A stretch of DNA of 64,000 nt. It comes from Ferruginibacter sp. Lineage in GTDB: Bacteria; Bacteroidota; Bacteroidia; Chitinophagales; Chitinophagaceae. The stretch covers positions 744,001 to 808,000 of the forward strand of contig JAHBTO010000001.1 of NCBI GenBank assembly GCA_019638525.1, written 5' to 3'. Numbering within the stretch: the stretch's first letter is position 1; every line of letters begins with the position of its first letter. A program made the translations under genes and the position numbers. Shown one piece after another: positions 35,193 to 43,159 of this stretch. Below the pieces are notes generated by a model. That model saw only the letters and a program-made list of their open reading frames with translations. It was not told where the DNA came from and did no database searches.

Positions 35193-36434
35193 ATGAAAAC
35201 AGAACAGGTTGATGTACTAGTAATTGGCGCAGGCCCGGCAGGCACTGTAGCAGCCTCTATTATTAATAAAGCAGGCTTTAATGTAAAAATTGTAGAAAAA
35301 GTAAAATTCCCCCGGTTTGTAATTGGCGAAAGCTTATTGCCACGATGCATGGAAGCATTGGATGAAGCAGGATTTTTAGATGCCGTAAGAGAATGTGGTT
35401 TCCAGGAAAAATATGGAGCCAAGTTTGTGAAAAACGGAAAGGTTTGTGATTATAAATTTTCTGATCAATACACAAAAGGGTGGACGCACACCTGGCAGGT
35501 AACACGGGCCGACTTTGATAAAAAATTAGCCGACACTGTTGAAAGTATGGGCGTGCCTATCAGTTATGAAACAGCAGTAACAGGAATTGAATTTAATGGC
35601 TCCGAATCTTTAACAACCGTTGAAGATGCTAACGGAAATAAATCGCAAATAAAAGCAAAGTTTATTGTAGATGGCAGTGGTTATGGAAGAGTGATACCTC
35701 GCTTGTTTAATCTCGACAGACCATCAAACCTGCCGCCACGAAAAGCATTATTTACACATGTGGTTGATAAAAACCGTACCATGGATGATGAACCCAACCG
35801 TATCACTATCATTGTTCATCAAAAAGGAGTTTGGATTTGGGTAATTCCTTTCTCAAGCGGAAATACATCAGTAGGCTTTGTTGGCAACCCCGAATTTTTT
35901 GATGCCACACAGGGCGCCCCGGAAGATCAGCTAAGGGCATTACTTGCCTCAGAACCTTACCTTGCTGAAAGAATGAAAGATGTAAAAATGATTTTTGAAC
36001 CCAGGGTATTGCAATCATGGTCAACCACCACCGATAAATTTTATGGCGATGGTTTTGTATTAACCGGGAATGTTACAGAATTTTTAGACCCTGTTTTTTC
36101 ATCAGGCGTTACCCTGGCAACTGTATCGAGCCAAACAGCCGCAAAGCTGGTGATAAAAAAACTTAATGGAGAAAATGTGGATTGGGATGCCGAATATACA
36201 AAACCGATGATGCAGGGTGTAGATACTTTCCGTTCTTATGTAATGGCATGGTACGATGGTACATTAGATACTATCTTTTTTGCCGATAACCAGGTGCCCG
36301 AAATTAAAAGCATGATATGCTCGGTGCTGGCAGGTTATGTATGGGATACAACAAACCCTTATGTAAAAGCTCATGATACAGCATTGCAAACATTAGCCAG
36401 ATTAATAACGTTTAGAGATTCTATGAAAAAGTAG
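35193..36434 (+). CDS. Flavin-dependent halogenase-like oxidoreductase of the pigment cluster
   Basis: A 413-residue FAD protein: GAGPAG at 12-17, GESLLP near 45-50, and W-I-W-V-I-P (WxWxIP halogenase signature) in KGVWIWVIPFSSG. Lys in FQEKYGAKFV aligns with the catalytic Lys region of phenolic halogenases. The second FAD motif reads LTGNVTEFLDPVFSSG, where the usual GD is GN. Chlorinated flexirubins have been reported, so ring chlorination is plausible; hydroxylation is the main alternative, since flexirubin loci often carry such a flavoprotein. It directly follows the methyltransferase. Confidence 0.82.
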   Translation: MKTEQVDVLVIGAGPAGTVAASIINKAGFNVKIVEKVKFPRFVIGESLLPRCMEALDEAGFLDAVRECGFQEKYGAKFVKNGKVCDYKFSDQYTKGWTHTWQVTRADFDKKLADTVESMGVPISYETAVTGIEFNGSESLTTVEDANGNKSQIKAKFIVDGSGYGRVIPRLFNLDRPSNLPPRKALFTHVVDKNRTMDDEPNRITIIVHQKGVWIWVIPFSSGNTSVGFVGNPEFFDATQGAPEDQLRALLASEPYLAERMKDVKMIFEPRVLQSWSTTTDKFYGDGFVLTGNVTEFLDPVFSSGVTLATVSSQTAAKLVIKKLNGENVDWDAEYTKPMMQGVDTFRSYVMAWYDGTLDTIFFADNQVPEIKSMICSVLAGYVWDTTNPYVKAHDTALQTLARLITFRDSMKK

Positions 36435-36460
36435 TACACTCATTAATCACTTATTAAACA

Positions 36461-37078
36461 TTGTCAAATAGCATATATATAACATCCAGTTGCATTATTT
36501 CCAATCATATTGTTTATAAAAACGGGCAACCCATTTTTGAAAATAAAGGATTGGCCATTTCAGATTTTCTTGTTTCGGTATATAGATACCTAAACAATCA
36601 ATATCCCAAGTTTCATAAGATGGATAACCTGAGCAAGCTGGGTTGGCTTGCCTGCGAACTGTTGCTGCAAAACAGTTTTGATGCGGCAAAATATAAGCCT
36701 GAAGAAACGGGCATTGTTTTATCAAATAAAAACAGCAGCCTTGATACCGATACCAGGTACCTGCAAACAACAAATGAAATACCAAGCCCTGCCTTGTTTG
36801 TTTATACCCTGCCCAATATAATGATTGGCGAAATAGCTATCACACATGGCTTTAAGGGCGAAAATGCATTTTTTATCTTTGATGAGTTTGATGCAGCATT
36901 TGTTCAACAATATGTAAACAACCTGCTTAATTGTAATATATTGCAATGTTGTATTTGCGGCTGGGTCGAATTATTAAATAATGAATATAAGGCCGCATTA
37001 TTTTTAATAGAGAAAAATAAAAGCGCTAATTCCATTATTTTTACAAAAGAAAATTTAATTAAAATATACCAGGTATAA
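36461..37078 (+). CDS. Ketosynthase-like protein without catalytic residues (about half length)
   Basis: A 205-residue protein that resembles part of a ketosynthase or chain-length factor: ETGIVLSNKNSSLDTDTRY, then IPSPALFVYTLPNIMIGEIAITHGF, the stretch that precedes the catalytic Cys in KS enzymes. No catalytic Cys follows and the C-terminal His-bearing half is absent. The frame is intact and packed between neighbours (1 nt before the ACP), so it is a maintained gene rather than random debris. It may be a structural partner. The start is TTG 36461; no ATG gives a sensible N-terminus. Confidence 0.72.
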   Translation: MSNSIYITSSCIISNHIVYKNGQPIFENKGLAISDFLVSVYRYLNNQYPKFHKMDNLSKLGWLACELLLQNSFDAAKYKPEETGIVLSNKNSSLDTDTRYLQTTNEIPSPALFVYTLPNIMIGEIAITHGFKGENAFFIFDEFDAAFVQQYVNNLLNCNILQCCICGWVELLNNEYKAALFLIEKNKSANSIIFTKENLIKIYQV

Positions 37079-37079
37079 A

Positions 37080-37343
37080 ATGGATAAATTAATGTCGGAT
37101 TTGAAATCGCAGATTATTGCCCAATTAAATTTACAGGATACTAAACCTGAAGATATTGGGGATGACCAGCCTTTGTTTGTAGAAGGACTTGGGTTAGATT
37201 CTATTGACGCACTGGAACTGATTGTTTTGCTGCAACAGCATTATAAAATTAAACTGTCCAATGCCGAAGAAGGCCCAAAGGTTTTTAAAACAGTAAGAAC
37301 CATGGCCGAATATATAACAGCTCACCAGGCACAGAATGCATAA
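37080..37343 (+). CDS. Acyl carrier protein (second of two)
   Basis: An 87-residue ACP with Ser41 in LGLDSIDALELIVLLQ as phosphopantetheine site. The sequence differs clearly from the ACP at 30260. It sits immediately before a ketosynthase/chain-length-factor pair, which suggests it is the elongation ACP. Confidence 0.92.
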   Translation: MDKLMSDLKSQIIAQLNLQDTKPEDIGDDQPLFVEGLGLDSIDALELIVLLQQHYKIKLSNAEEGPKVFKTVRTMAEYITAHQAQNA

Positions 37344-37345
37344 AT

Positions 37346-38545
37346 ATGAACCAACCCGTTTTTGTTGCAGGCACAGGTATCATTTCAGCGATAGGTGATA
37401 ATGTGGCACAAAACCTTACTGCCCTTCAAAACGACCATGCAGGCATGGGTGAGATGCAGCAATTAAATTCGGTTCATAAAAAAAGGCTGCCCGTTGCCGA
37501 AGTTAAATTAAGTAATAACCAACTGGCAACGCTAAGCGGCCTGCCTAACCTAAAAAGCCGTACTGCTTTATTAAGTTTAGTGGCAGCAAAAGAAGCGCTG
37601 GCAAATGCTGGTATTGAAAATTTACAATCGCTGCGTTGTGGTTTTTTATCGGCCAACTCGGTTGGCGGGATGGATAAAACAGAAAATTTTTTCACCGATT
37701 TTATTGCTGATAATAACAAAGGGCGCTTACGCAATGTGGTTCATCACGAATGTGGCAGCGTAACGGAGTTGGTTGCTGATGCATTAGGTATTAAAGATTA
37801 TATCAGCACCATTAGCACCGCCTGCTCATCATCGGCTAATTCAATTTTTTTTGCAGCAAGGCTTATCAGGAACAATATAATTGATGTGGCTGTTGCCGGC
37901 GGCGCCGATTCACTTACAAAATTTACACTCAACGGGTTTAATACTTTGATGATTGTAGATGAACAGTTTTGCCAGCCTTTTGATGAAAACCGCCGTGGGC
38001 TTAACCTTGGTGAAGGTGCCGGATATTTAGTATTGGTTTCCGAAAAAGTTGCCGCATCATTAAAAAACAAACCCAATATAATTTTAAGTGGTTATTGCAA
38101 TGCAAACGATGCCTATCATCAAACAGCTTCATCACCCGATGGAACAGGTTCTTTTTTAGCCATGAGCGGCGCCTTAAACAAAAGCGGTTTACAACCTGCC
38201 GATATTGATTACATTAATTTGCATGGCACCGGCACACAGAATAATGATATTGCCGAAGGCACTGCCATCAAAAGATTGTTCAATGGGCGATATCCAAAAA
38301 TGAGTTCAACAAAAACCTTTACCGGGCATACATTGGGCGCAAGCGGCGGCATTGAAGCAGTGTTTAGTGTAATGGCTTTGCAGCATGGCGTTATTTTTCC
38401 CAACCTGCGCCTGCAAACACCTATGGCCGATTTGCCGTTTGTACCCGAACGGCAATGTATAAAAAATATAAAACTAAATCATGTGCTTTCTAACTCATTT
38501 GGTTTTGGAGGCAATTGTTCATCATTGATTTTTTCAAAAGTATAA
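37346..38545 (+). CDS. Beta-ketoacyl-ACP synthase, KS subunit of a KS/CLF pair
   Basis: A 399-residue FabF-like synthase. Cys160 is in ISTACSSSANSIFF, and the two His in NLHGTGTQNND and TFTGHTLGASGGIEA; the C-terminus is NSFGFGGNCSSLIFS. Gene order ACP-KS-CLF resembles ApeO/ApeC type II PKS pairs, in which the active KS dimerises with a Cys-less partner to set chain length. It is therefore the likely elongating synthase. It follows the ACP by 2 nt and precedes the CLF-like gene by 1 nt. Confidence 0.9.
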   Translation: MNQPVFVAGTGIISAIGDNVAQNLTALQNDHAGMGEMQQLNSVHKKRLPVAEVKLSNNQLATLSGLPNLKSRTALLSLVAAKEALANAGIENLQSLRCGFLSANSVGGMDKTENFFTDFIADNNKGRLRNVVHHECGSVTELVADALGIKDYISTISTACSSSANSIFFAARLIRNNIIDVAVAGGADSLTKFTLNGFNTLMIVDEQFCQPFDENRRGLNLGEGAGYLVLVSEKVAASLKNKPNIILSGYCNANDAYHQTASSPDGTGSFLAMSGALNKSGLQPADIDYINLHGTGTQNNDIAEGTAIKRLFNGRYPKMSSTKTFTGHTLGASGGIEAVFSVMALQHGVIFPNLRLQTPMADLPFVPERQCIKNIKLNHVLSNSFGFGGNCSSLIFSKV

Positions 38546-38546
38546 G

Positions 38547-39605
38547 ATGTATATCAGGGCAACAGGCAATATCTCTCCGCAAAAAACTTTTGGCCACGGG
38601 CCAATGGATGATTCGCCTGTTGTTTACAACGGCAACCGGCTTACTGCTATTGAACCTGAATACAAAGATTTCATCGACCCCAAACTGATACGCCGTATGA
38701 GCCGCATCATACGCATGGGCGTAGCCGCAGCAATGGAATGTTTGCACGAGGCTGCAATTAAAACACCCGATGCAATTGTTACCGGTACAGCCTATGGCTG
38801 TTTGGATGATACTCATTCTTTTTTAAGCAAGATGGTGCAGTTTAATGAAGAACTGCTTACACCAACGGCATTCATTCAATCTACACACAATACTATTGGC
38901 GCCCAAATAGGGCTTATGCTGCAATGCAATAATTATAACAATGCTTTTGTGCATCGTGGTTTTTCTTTTGAGAGTGCCCTGCTTGATGCTATGATGTTGA
39001 TAAAAGAAAATGATGCCAGCAATGTGTTAGTGGGCGCCATCGATGAAATCATCAATGCAAGCCATACCATTTTAAACAGGCTGGGTTTATATAAACAAGG
39101 CAATATTTGCAACCTTGATATTTATCAATCAACATCAAAAGGCACTATTGCAGGCGAAGGCGCAACATTTTTTTTACTTGCTAAAGAAGCTTCCAATACA
39201 GATTATGCAAAACTTGATGGCCTGCATACTTTTTATAAGCCAGCCAATGCTGCTGAAGTAGAACAACAGGTAAATAATTTTTTACAAAAGCATCATGTAA
39301 ATATCAGCGAAATAAATCTTATCATCACCGGCAAAAACGGCGATGTTGCCGGCGATAAAATATATGATACGTTATCTACTTCTGTTCTTGCAGGCAAACA
39401 AACCATAAACTATAAGCATTTGTGTGGCGAATATCCCACTGCGGCAACTTTTGCTGTTTGGCTGGCGGCACACATCTTAAAGTTTAAAAAACTGCCGGCA
39501 ATCATCAGCCATCAACCATCTTCACAAAAAAATATAAAAAAGGTTTTAGTGTATAACCACTACATGGGCATACATCATTCTTTATATTTGCTCTCGGCAT
39601 GTTAA
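38547..39605 (+). CDS. Chain-length-factor-like ketosynthase, lacks the active-site Cys
   Basis: A 352-residue thiolase-fold protein clearly related to ketosynthases in its middle (TAFIQSTHNTIGAQIGLMLQ, then NNAFVHRGFSFESALLDA), but the position of the catalytic Cys is occupied by HRGFSF and no GHTLGA motif is present. This is the pattern of ApeC-type chain-length factors. It follows the active KS by 1 nt, so a heterodimer is likely. It overlaps the deacetylase gene by 7 nt. Confidence 0.85.
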   Translation: MYIRATGNISPQKTFGHGPMDDSPVVYNGNRLTAIEPEYKDFIDPKLIRRMSRIIRMGVAAAMECLHEAAIKTPDAIVTGTAYGCLDDTHSFLSKMVQFNEELLTPTAFIQSTHNTIGAQIGLMLQCNNYNNAFVHRGFSFESALLDAMMLIKENDASNVLVGAIDEIINASHTILNRLGLYKQGNICNLDIYQSTSKGTIAGEGATFFLLAKEASNTDYAKLDGLHTFYKPANAAEVEQQVNNFLQKHHVNISEINLIITGKNGDVAGDKIYDTLSTSVLAGKQTINYKHLCGEYPTAATFAVWLAAHILKFKKLPAIISHQPSSQKNIKKVLVYNHYMGIHHSLYLLSAC

Positions 39606-40360
39606 ACTTCCGCAACACAAATATCTTTTTTATCGCACTCTTGTTTGTATTGATTGTATTAAGGGTGCCATTTTATTTTTACCTGCTTTCTATTATAATT
39701 TATTCGCTTATTGTTTTTTGGGGATGTATTAATATAAGCGCCGGATTTTTTATACCTGTTGTTTGCCATGCTAACACAAGTAATAAAGAAATAGCCATCA
39801 GTTTCGATGATGGCCCGGCCATTGAGCATACAGCCTCTGTTTTGGATGTATTGAAAAACCAAAACATTACAGCCACATTTTTTTGTATTGGCAACCGTAT
39901 TGCCGGCAATGAAAATATTTTACGGCAAATTCATAACGATGGGCATATCATTGGCAACCACAGTTACTCCCATCATTTTTGGTTTGATTTGTATAGCGCA
40001 AAAAAAATGCTGAAGGATATGCAACAAATGGATGCAGAACTGCAAAGAGTGATTGGCGTAAAACCAAAATTGTTCAGGCCGCCTTATGGCGTTACCAACC
40101 CTAATGTAAAAAAAGCAATCATTAAAGGAGGATATACACCTGTTGGGTGGAGCCTGAGATCGATGGACACTGTGGCTAAAGATGAAAATATTTTATTACA
40201 AAAAATTTGTGCAGGTATTAAGCCCGGCGCTGTTTTCCTGTTTCACGACACCTGTAAAATAACTCTTGATGTGTTGCCACGTTTTATAAAAGAAGTTAAA
40301 AAAATGGGTTATAATATTGTTCCGTTAGATAAAATGTTAGCTTTGACTGCTTATGAATAA
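39599..40360 (+). CDS. Polysaccharide deacetylase family protein (NodB domain), membrane-anchored
   Basis: A 253-residue CE4-type protein. The N-terminus has one or two membrane helices (about 7-50). The NodB motifs are complete: ISFDDGPA (metal-binding Asp pair), IIGNHSYSHH (two His), RPPYG, and LFHDTC. It should be an active metal-dependent deacetylase facing the periplasm. Its substrate in a pigment operon is puzzling: possibly a sugar on the lipid anchor added by the GT2 enzyme. It overlaps both neighbours. Confidence 0.87.
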   Translation: MLNFRNTNIFFIALLFVLIVLRVPFYFYLLSIIIYSLIVFWGCINISAGFFIPVVCHANTSNKEIAISFDDGPAIEHTASVLDVLKNQNITATFFCIGNRIAGNENILRQIHNDGHIIGNHSYSHHFWFDLYSAKKMLKDMQQMDAELQRVIGVKPKLFRPPYGVTNPNVKKAIIKGGYTPVGWSLRSMDTVAKDENILLQKICAGIKPGAVFLFHDTCKITLDVLPRFIKEVKKMGYNIVPLDKMLALTAYE

Positions 40361-40988
40361 ATTATTACTTACCATACTTTTCTTTGTTGCAGGTTTTTCA
40401 TCGCAAGCCCAATATGCAGGATATAGCCCCGTGGCCGACCTGGCAAAATTTAAAACGGCTTTTGCAGCAGCAAGCCAGAAAACAAATTCAATAAAGGCCG
40501 GTTTTGTGCAGGAAAAAAACCTAAGCATGCTATCAGAAAAAATAATTTCAAAAGGAAATTTTTGGTTTAAAAAAGACAGCCGTGTACGGATGGAATACCA
40601 TACGCCTTTTACATACCTGATGATACTTAACAAAGACAAAGTGTATGTGAAAGACGGGGCAAAAGAAAGCAAAGTATCAACAAAATCAAATAAAGTGTTT
40701 CAGCAAATAAACAGGATAATGATTGACTGCATGCAGGGAACCACGCTTGATAATACCGATTTTAAAACCAGGGTTTTTGAAAACAAAAACAATGCATTGG
40801 TTGAATTAACGCCGGTTACAAAAGGGATGAAAGAATTGTTCAGGCTGATAAATGTGGTGGTTGATAAAAAAGATTATTCTGTACTGAGTATTCAAATGCA
40901 GGAACTTTCGGGCGATAACACCCTTATGCGTTTTACCAATAAAGAACTGAATGTACCCATACCGGATAATTTATTTGATATTAAGTAG
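40353..40988 (+). CDS. LolA-like outer-membrane lipoprotein carrier
   Basis: A 211-residue periplasmic protein. The signal peptide ends near residue 19 (FSSQAQ). The mature half-barrel pattern includes IKAGFVQEKNLSMLSEKIISKGNFWFKK and YHTPFTYLMILNKDKVYV, typical of LolA-like proteins. Aryl-polyene loci in Proteobacteria also carry a LolA homologue, which suggests it ferries the pigment-lipid from the MMPL exporter to the outer membrane rather than general lipoproteins. Overlaps the deacetylase by 8 nt. Confidence 0.85.
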   Translation: MNKLLLTILFFVAGFSSQAQYAGYSPVADLAKFKTAFAAASQKTNSIKAGFVQEKNLSMLSEKIISKGNFWFKKDSRVRMEYHTPFTYLMILNKDKVYVKDGAKESKVSTKSNKVFQQINRIMIDCMQGTTLDNTDFKTRVFENKNNALVELTPVTKGMKELFRLINVVVDKKDYSVLSIQMQELSGDNTLMRFTNKELNVPIPDNLFDIK

Positions 40989-41583
40989 CTGTTTGTTGTT
41001 TATACTAAGCTGCTCGCCGGTGCATAAGCAAATGCAATCGGCCACGGCCAATGTAAGTGTTGTACAAAAATTTAAACCGGCTTTTACTGTTGCTTTGTAT
41101 AAAACTACTGTTGATGTGGTGGGCAATCATTTAAGCGGACTGCTGCTTATAAAAAAAATGCCCGATAGCAGCATACGAATGGTTTTTAGCAACGAGATGG
41201 GCCTTAGTTTTTTTGATTTTGAATTTGGCGCCAACGGCAGCTTTAAAGTATATTCCATTATAAAAAAAATGAACCGTAAATCGGTGATAAAAACCCTACG
41301 CCACGATTTTGAACTGGTGCTGATGAATACACTTGATGATAACAAAGCCATTGTAAAAACAAAGGATGAACAACTTTATTTTATTTTTCCGCAAAAAAAA
41401 GGGTACAATTATTATATTACCAATGCAGGGGCAACGGAGTTATTGCACATGCAAAGGGCATCCAATAAAAAACCGATTGTAGATGCGGTAATGAAAAATT
41501 TTGTAAACGGTGTTCCCGATACCATCGGCATATCGCACAAAACATTTACATTTAATATTGGGCTTAAAAAAATTGAACAATGA
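40951..41583 (+). CDS. Lipoprotein of the pigment export module
   Basis: A 210-residue protein (202 if it starts at TTG 40975). The lipobox is LFILSC at about residues 16-21, so it is a lipoprotein. The mature part is beta-rich: FTVALYKTTVDVVGNHLSG, MGLSFFDFEFG, KTFTFNIGLKKIEQ, reminiscent of LolB-like or DUF3261-type lipoproteins next to LolA in aryl-polyene loci. It may accept the cargo from LolA in the outer membrane; inferred from context. ATG 40951 makes a 38-nt overlap with lolA. Confidence 0.78.
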   Translation: MYPYRIIYLILSSCLLFILSCSPVHKQMQSATANVSVVQKFKPAFTVALYKTTVDVVGNHLSGLLLIKKMPDSSIRMVFSNEMGLSFFDFEFGANGSFKVYSIIKKMNRKSVIKTLRHDFELVLMNTLDDNKAIVKTKDEQLYFIFPQKKGYNYYITNAGATELLHMQRASNKKPIVDAVMKNFVNGVPDTIGISHKTFTFNIGLKKIEQ

Positions 41584-41951
41584 TATTGTTAAACGATTTT
41601 TTTACGATTGATGAAAAAACAGTTTCTGATACAGAAATAAAAACACAATTGCATATTAATGCCGGCCATCGCATTTTTGAGGGGCATTTTCCCAACCAAC
41701 CCGTAGTGCCGGGTGTTTGTATGATGCAGATGATAAAAGAAATATTAGAACATATATTGGGCAAAGAGACCAATCTGGTACAGGCGACTGATATGAAATT
41801 CCTGGCAATCATCAATCCGCAGGAAAAGAACCTAATTCAGGCATCAATAAAATATGTTGCATCCGAAAGTGGGAAAATAAGTATCCAGGCTACATTGTAT
41901 AAAGATGAGCTGGTACATTTTAAATTTAAGGGGCAACTTCAGGCATCCTGA
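41580..41951 (+). CDS. Dehydratase-like hotdog protein (ApeI type), catalytic Glu replaced
   Basis: A 123-residue hotdog-fold protein with the FabZ/FabA-type loop FEGHFPNQPVVPGVCMM. His36 in EGHFP is the catalytic His. The catalytic Glu position (PGVLIIE in FabZ) is Gln50 (PGVCMMQ). It thus has the half that the protein at 31403 lacks. Together they are the likely ApeI/ApeP dehydratase that creates each double bond. Its ATG overlaps the stop of the lipoprotein gene (ATGA). Last gene of the cluster; no terminator was seen after it. Confidence 0.85.
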   Translation: MILLNDFFTIDEKTVSDTEIKTQLHINAGHRIFEGHFPNQPVVPGVCMMQMIKEILEHILGKETNLVQATDMKFLAIINPQEKNLIQASIKYVASESGKISIQATLYKDELVHFKFKGQLQAS

Positions 41952-41957
41952 AGCTGA

Positions 41958-42137
41958 TTATATATTGTTATTAATAATGAACTTCATTAATGAATTGGGA
42001 TTGTACAGCCCAAGTTTCTGCATAATGTTCTTACGGTGTGTTTCAGCAGTATAAATACTCAGGAAAAACTGGTTGGTGATATCTTGGTTAAGGTACAGAA
42101 CATCCGAATTGGTGTACTGAGCTTTTATAAGCAGTTG
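41958..42137 (-). pseudogene. Remnant of a LuxR/NarL-type response regulator (C-terminal HTH)
   Basis: The minus strand carries about 59 codons ending at TAA 41958 that read as the C-terminal half of a LuxR-family helix-turn-helix: DITNQFFLSIYTAETHRKNI followed by MQKLGLYNPNSLMKFI. This corresponds to the usual EIA..LFLS..TVETHRKNI pattern. Upstream the frame meets a stop at about 42147, and no receiver domain, start codon or complete HTH N-terminus is left. It is a decayed gene end. Confidence 0.7.
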
Positions 42138-42687
42138 TTTTATGTTTTACCCATAAAAAGTAAAAGATAATGACTATACCAGGTAGGGCTAATTATAAAA
42201 AGGTTGGTGTGTTAATGAAATTTACTATTTCAATAATTCCAGGAGAAGAATAAAAATTATAATATTCATATTTACATTAAGTATAAGAAAAACTATATAG
42301 GGATATACGGAGCTTTTTTGAAGGGTCTTTAACTTTTATAAAAATCCAGTAGGTTTTTAGGATACAATTTTTGAAATGTCTTGCTCTTAAATCGCCTGGT
42401 AAACTTATTTTCAGAAAATTTTCATAAAAGCATCTTAATACGTTTCATTGGCATACTTAGCAGTCTGTAAGCAATGGTAAGTTTGAGATAAGGTTACTTA
42501 TTTATACTCCCCCCAAAGCATATCACTAATTACTTGTGCAGGAGAACTGTGATTAGAATAAATATACCAGAAAATTGGTATTGTGTAATTATAACAGTCT
42601 TTACAATTTTGACCCATCAAAATCCACTGAAAGATCATTTGCAGATAAAACACTTCTGTTTATTAAATATTTTAAAACTATAAAACA
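42138..42687. other. AT-rich stretch without a recognisable gene
   Basis: About 550 bp with no coding frame of useful length on either strand and no clear promoter, repeat or terminator. Together with the LuxR remnant before it, this looks like decayed DNA. Confidence 0.5.
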
Positions 42688-43146
42688 ATGAAAAAGCTTC
42701 TGTTATTTTCCCTTGCAAGCTTATTTGTATTATTACTCATGTCTTTCAACGGGAATTCAAATGCCAAACAAAACGCATCCGACTGGGGCCAATGGAAAAA
42801 AGTAAGCTGTTACAAGGGAATACAGTTCCGGCTTTCCAGGGGTGAATTTTATCAGGGACAGTATATGTGGAATATACAATTCCGTAATTTATATAATAAG
42901 GAAGTGCGGTTTGGCTGGAATATAGTTGATCCTGAAAAAGAAGCTGTAACCAGGCGAGAGCATAAAGTTTTAGATGTGTGGAGATTAGGTGCCGGCTTTG
43001 ATCCGGATGATGAAGGAAACAACCGGGATGCACCACATGGAAGCAACTGGGCAAACTCATCAGATAAAGTGTTTGTGTATATAACCAATGTGCAGGTTTC
43101 TAATAATGGAAGCTGGGATTCCGACTTTATTGATTGCGACTATTAA
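42688..43146 (+). CDS. Exported protein of unknown function
   Basis: A 152-residue protein with a clear signal peptide (about 1-26, LLLFSLASLFVLLLMSFNG). The mature part is rich in Trp, Asn and Asp (WGQWKKVSCYKGIQFRL, WNIQFRNLYNKEVRFGWNI, DDEGNNRDAPHGSNWANSSDK), with two Cys that could form a disulfide (C41 and C150 by rough count). The family is not recognised. It starts a group of four exported or lipoprotein genes on the plus strand. Confidence 0.7.
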   Translation: MKKLLLFSLASLFVLLLMSFNGNSNAKQNASDWGQWKKVSCYKGIQFRLSRGEFYQGQYMWNIQFRNLYNKEVRFGWNIVDPEKEAVTRREHKVLDVWRLGAGFDPDDEGNNRDAPHGSNWANSSDKVFVYITNVQVSNNGSWDSDFIDCDY

Positions 43147-43159
43147 TAACTAACTAAAA

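Larger units (their letters stand above)
15844..41951 (+). other. Flexirubin-type aryl-polyene pigment biosynthetic cluster
   Basis: Twenty-six plus-strand genes plus one minus-strand gene (25833). The defining set is an aromatic-amino-acid ammonia lyase, aryl ligase, AcpS, two ACPs, three active ketosynthases, a Cys-less chain-length-factor-like partner, FabG, two dehydratase-like hotdog proteins, a thioesterase, a methyltransferase, a halogenase-like flavoprotein, acyltransferases, an MMPL fusion protein, LolA and a lipoprotein. This matches the type II PKS-like aryl-polyene systems and the flexirubin loci known in Flavobacterium and Chitinophaga. Most genes are separated by under 35 nt or overlap. 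The minus-strand gene splits it into 15844-25781 and 26622-41951, which need separate promoters. darA and darB are absent from the window. Confidence 0.88.
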
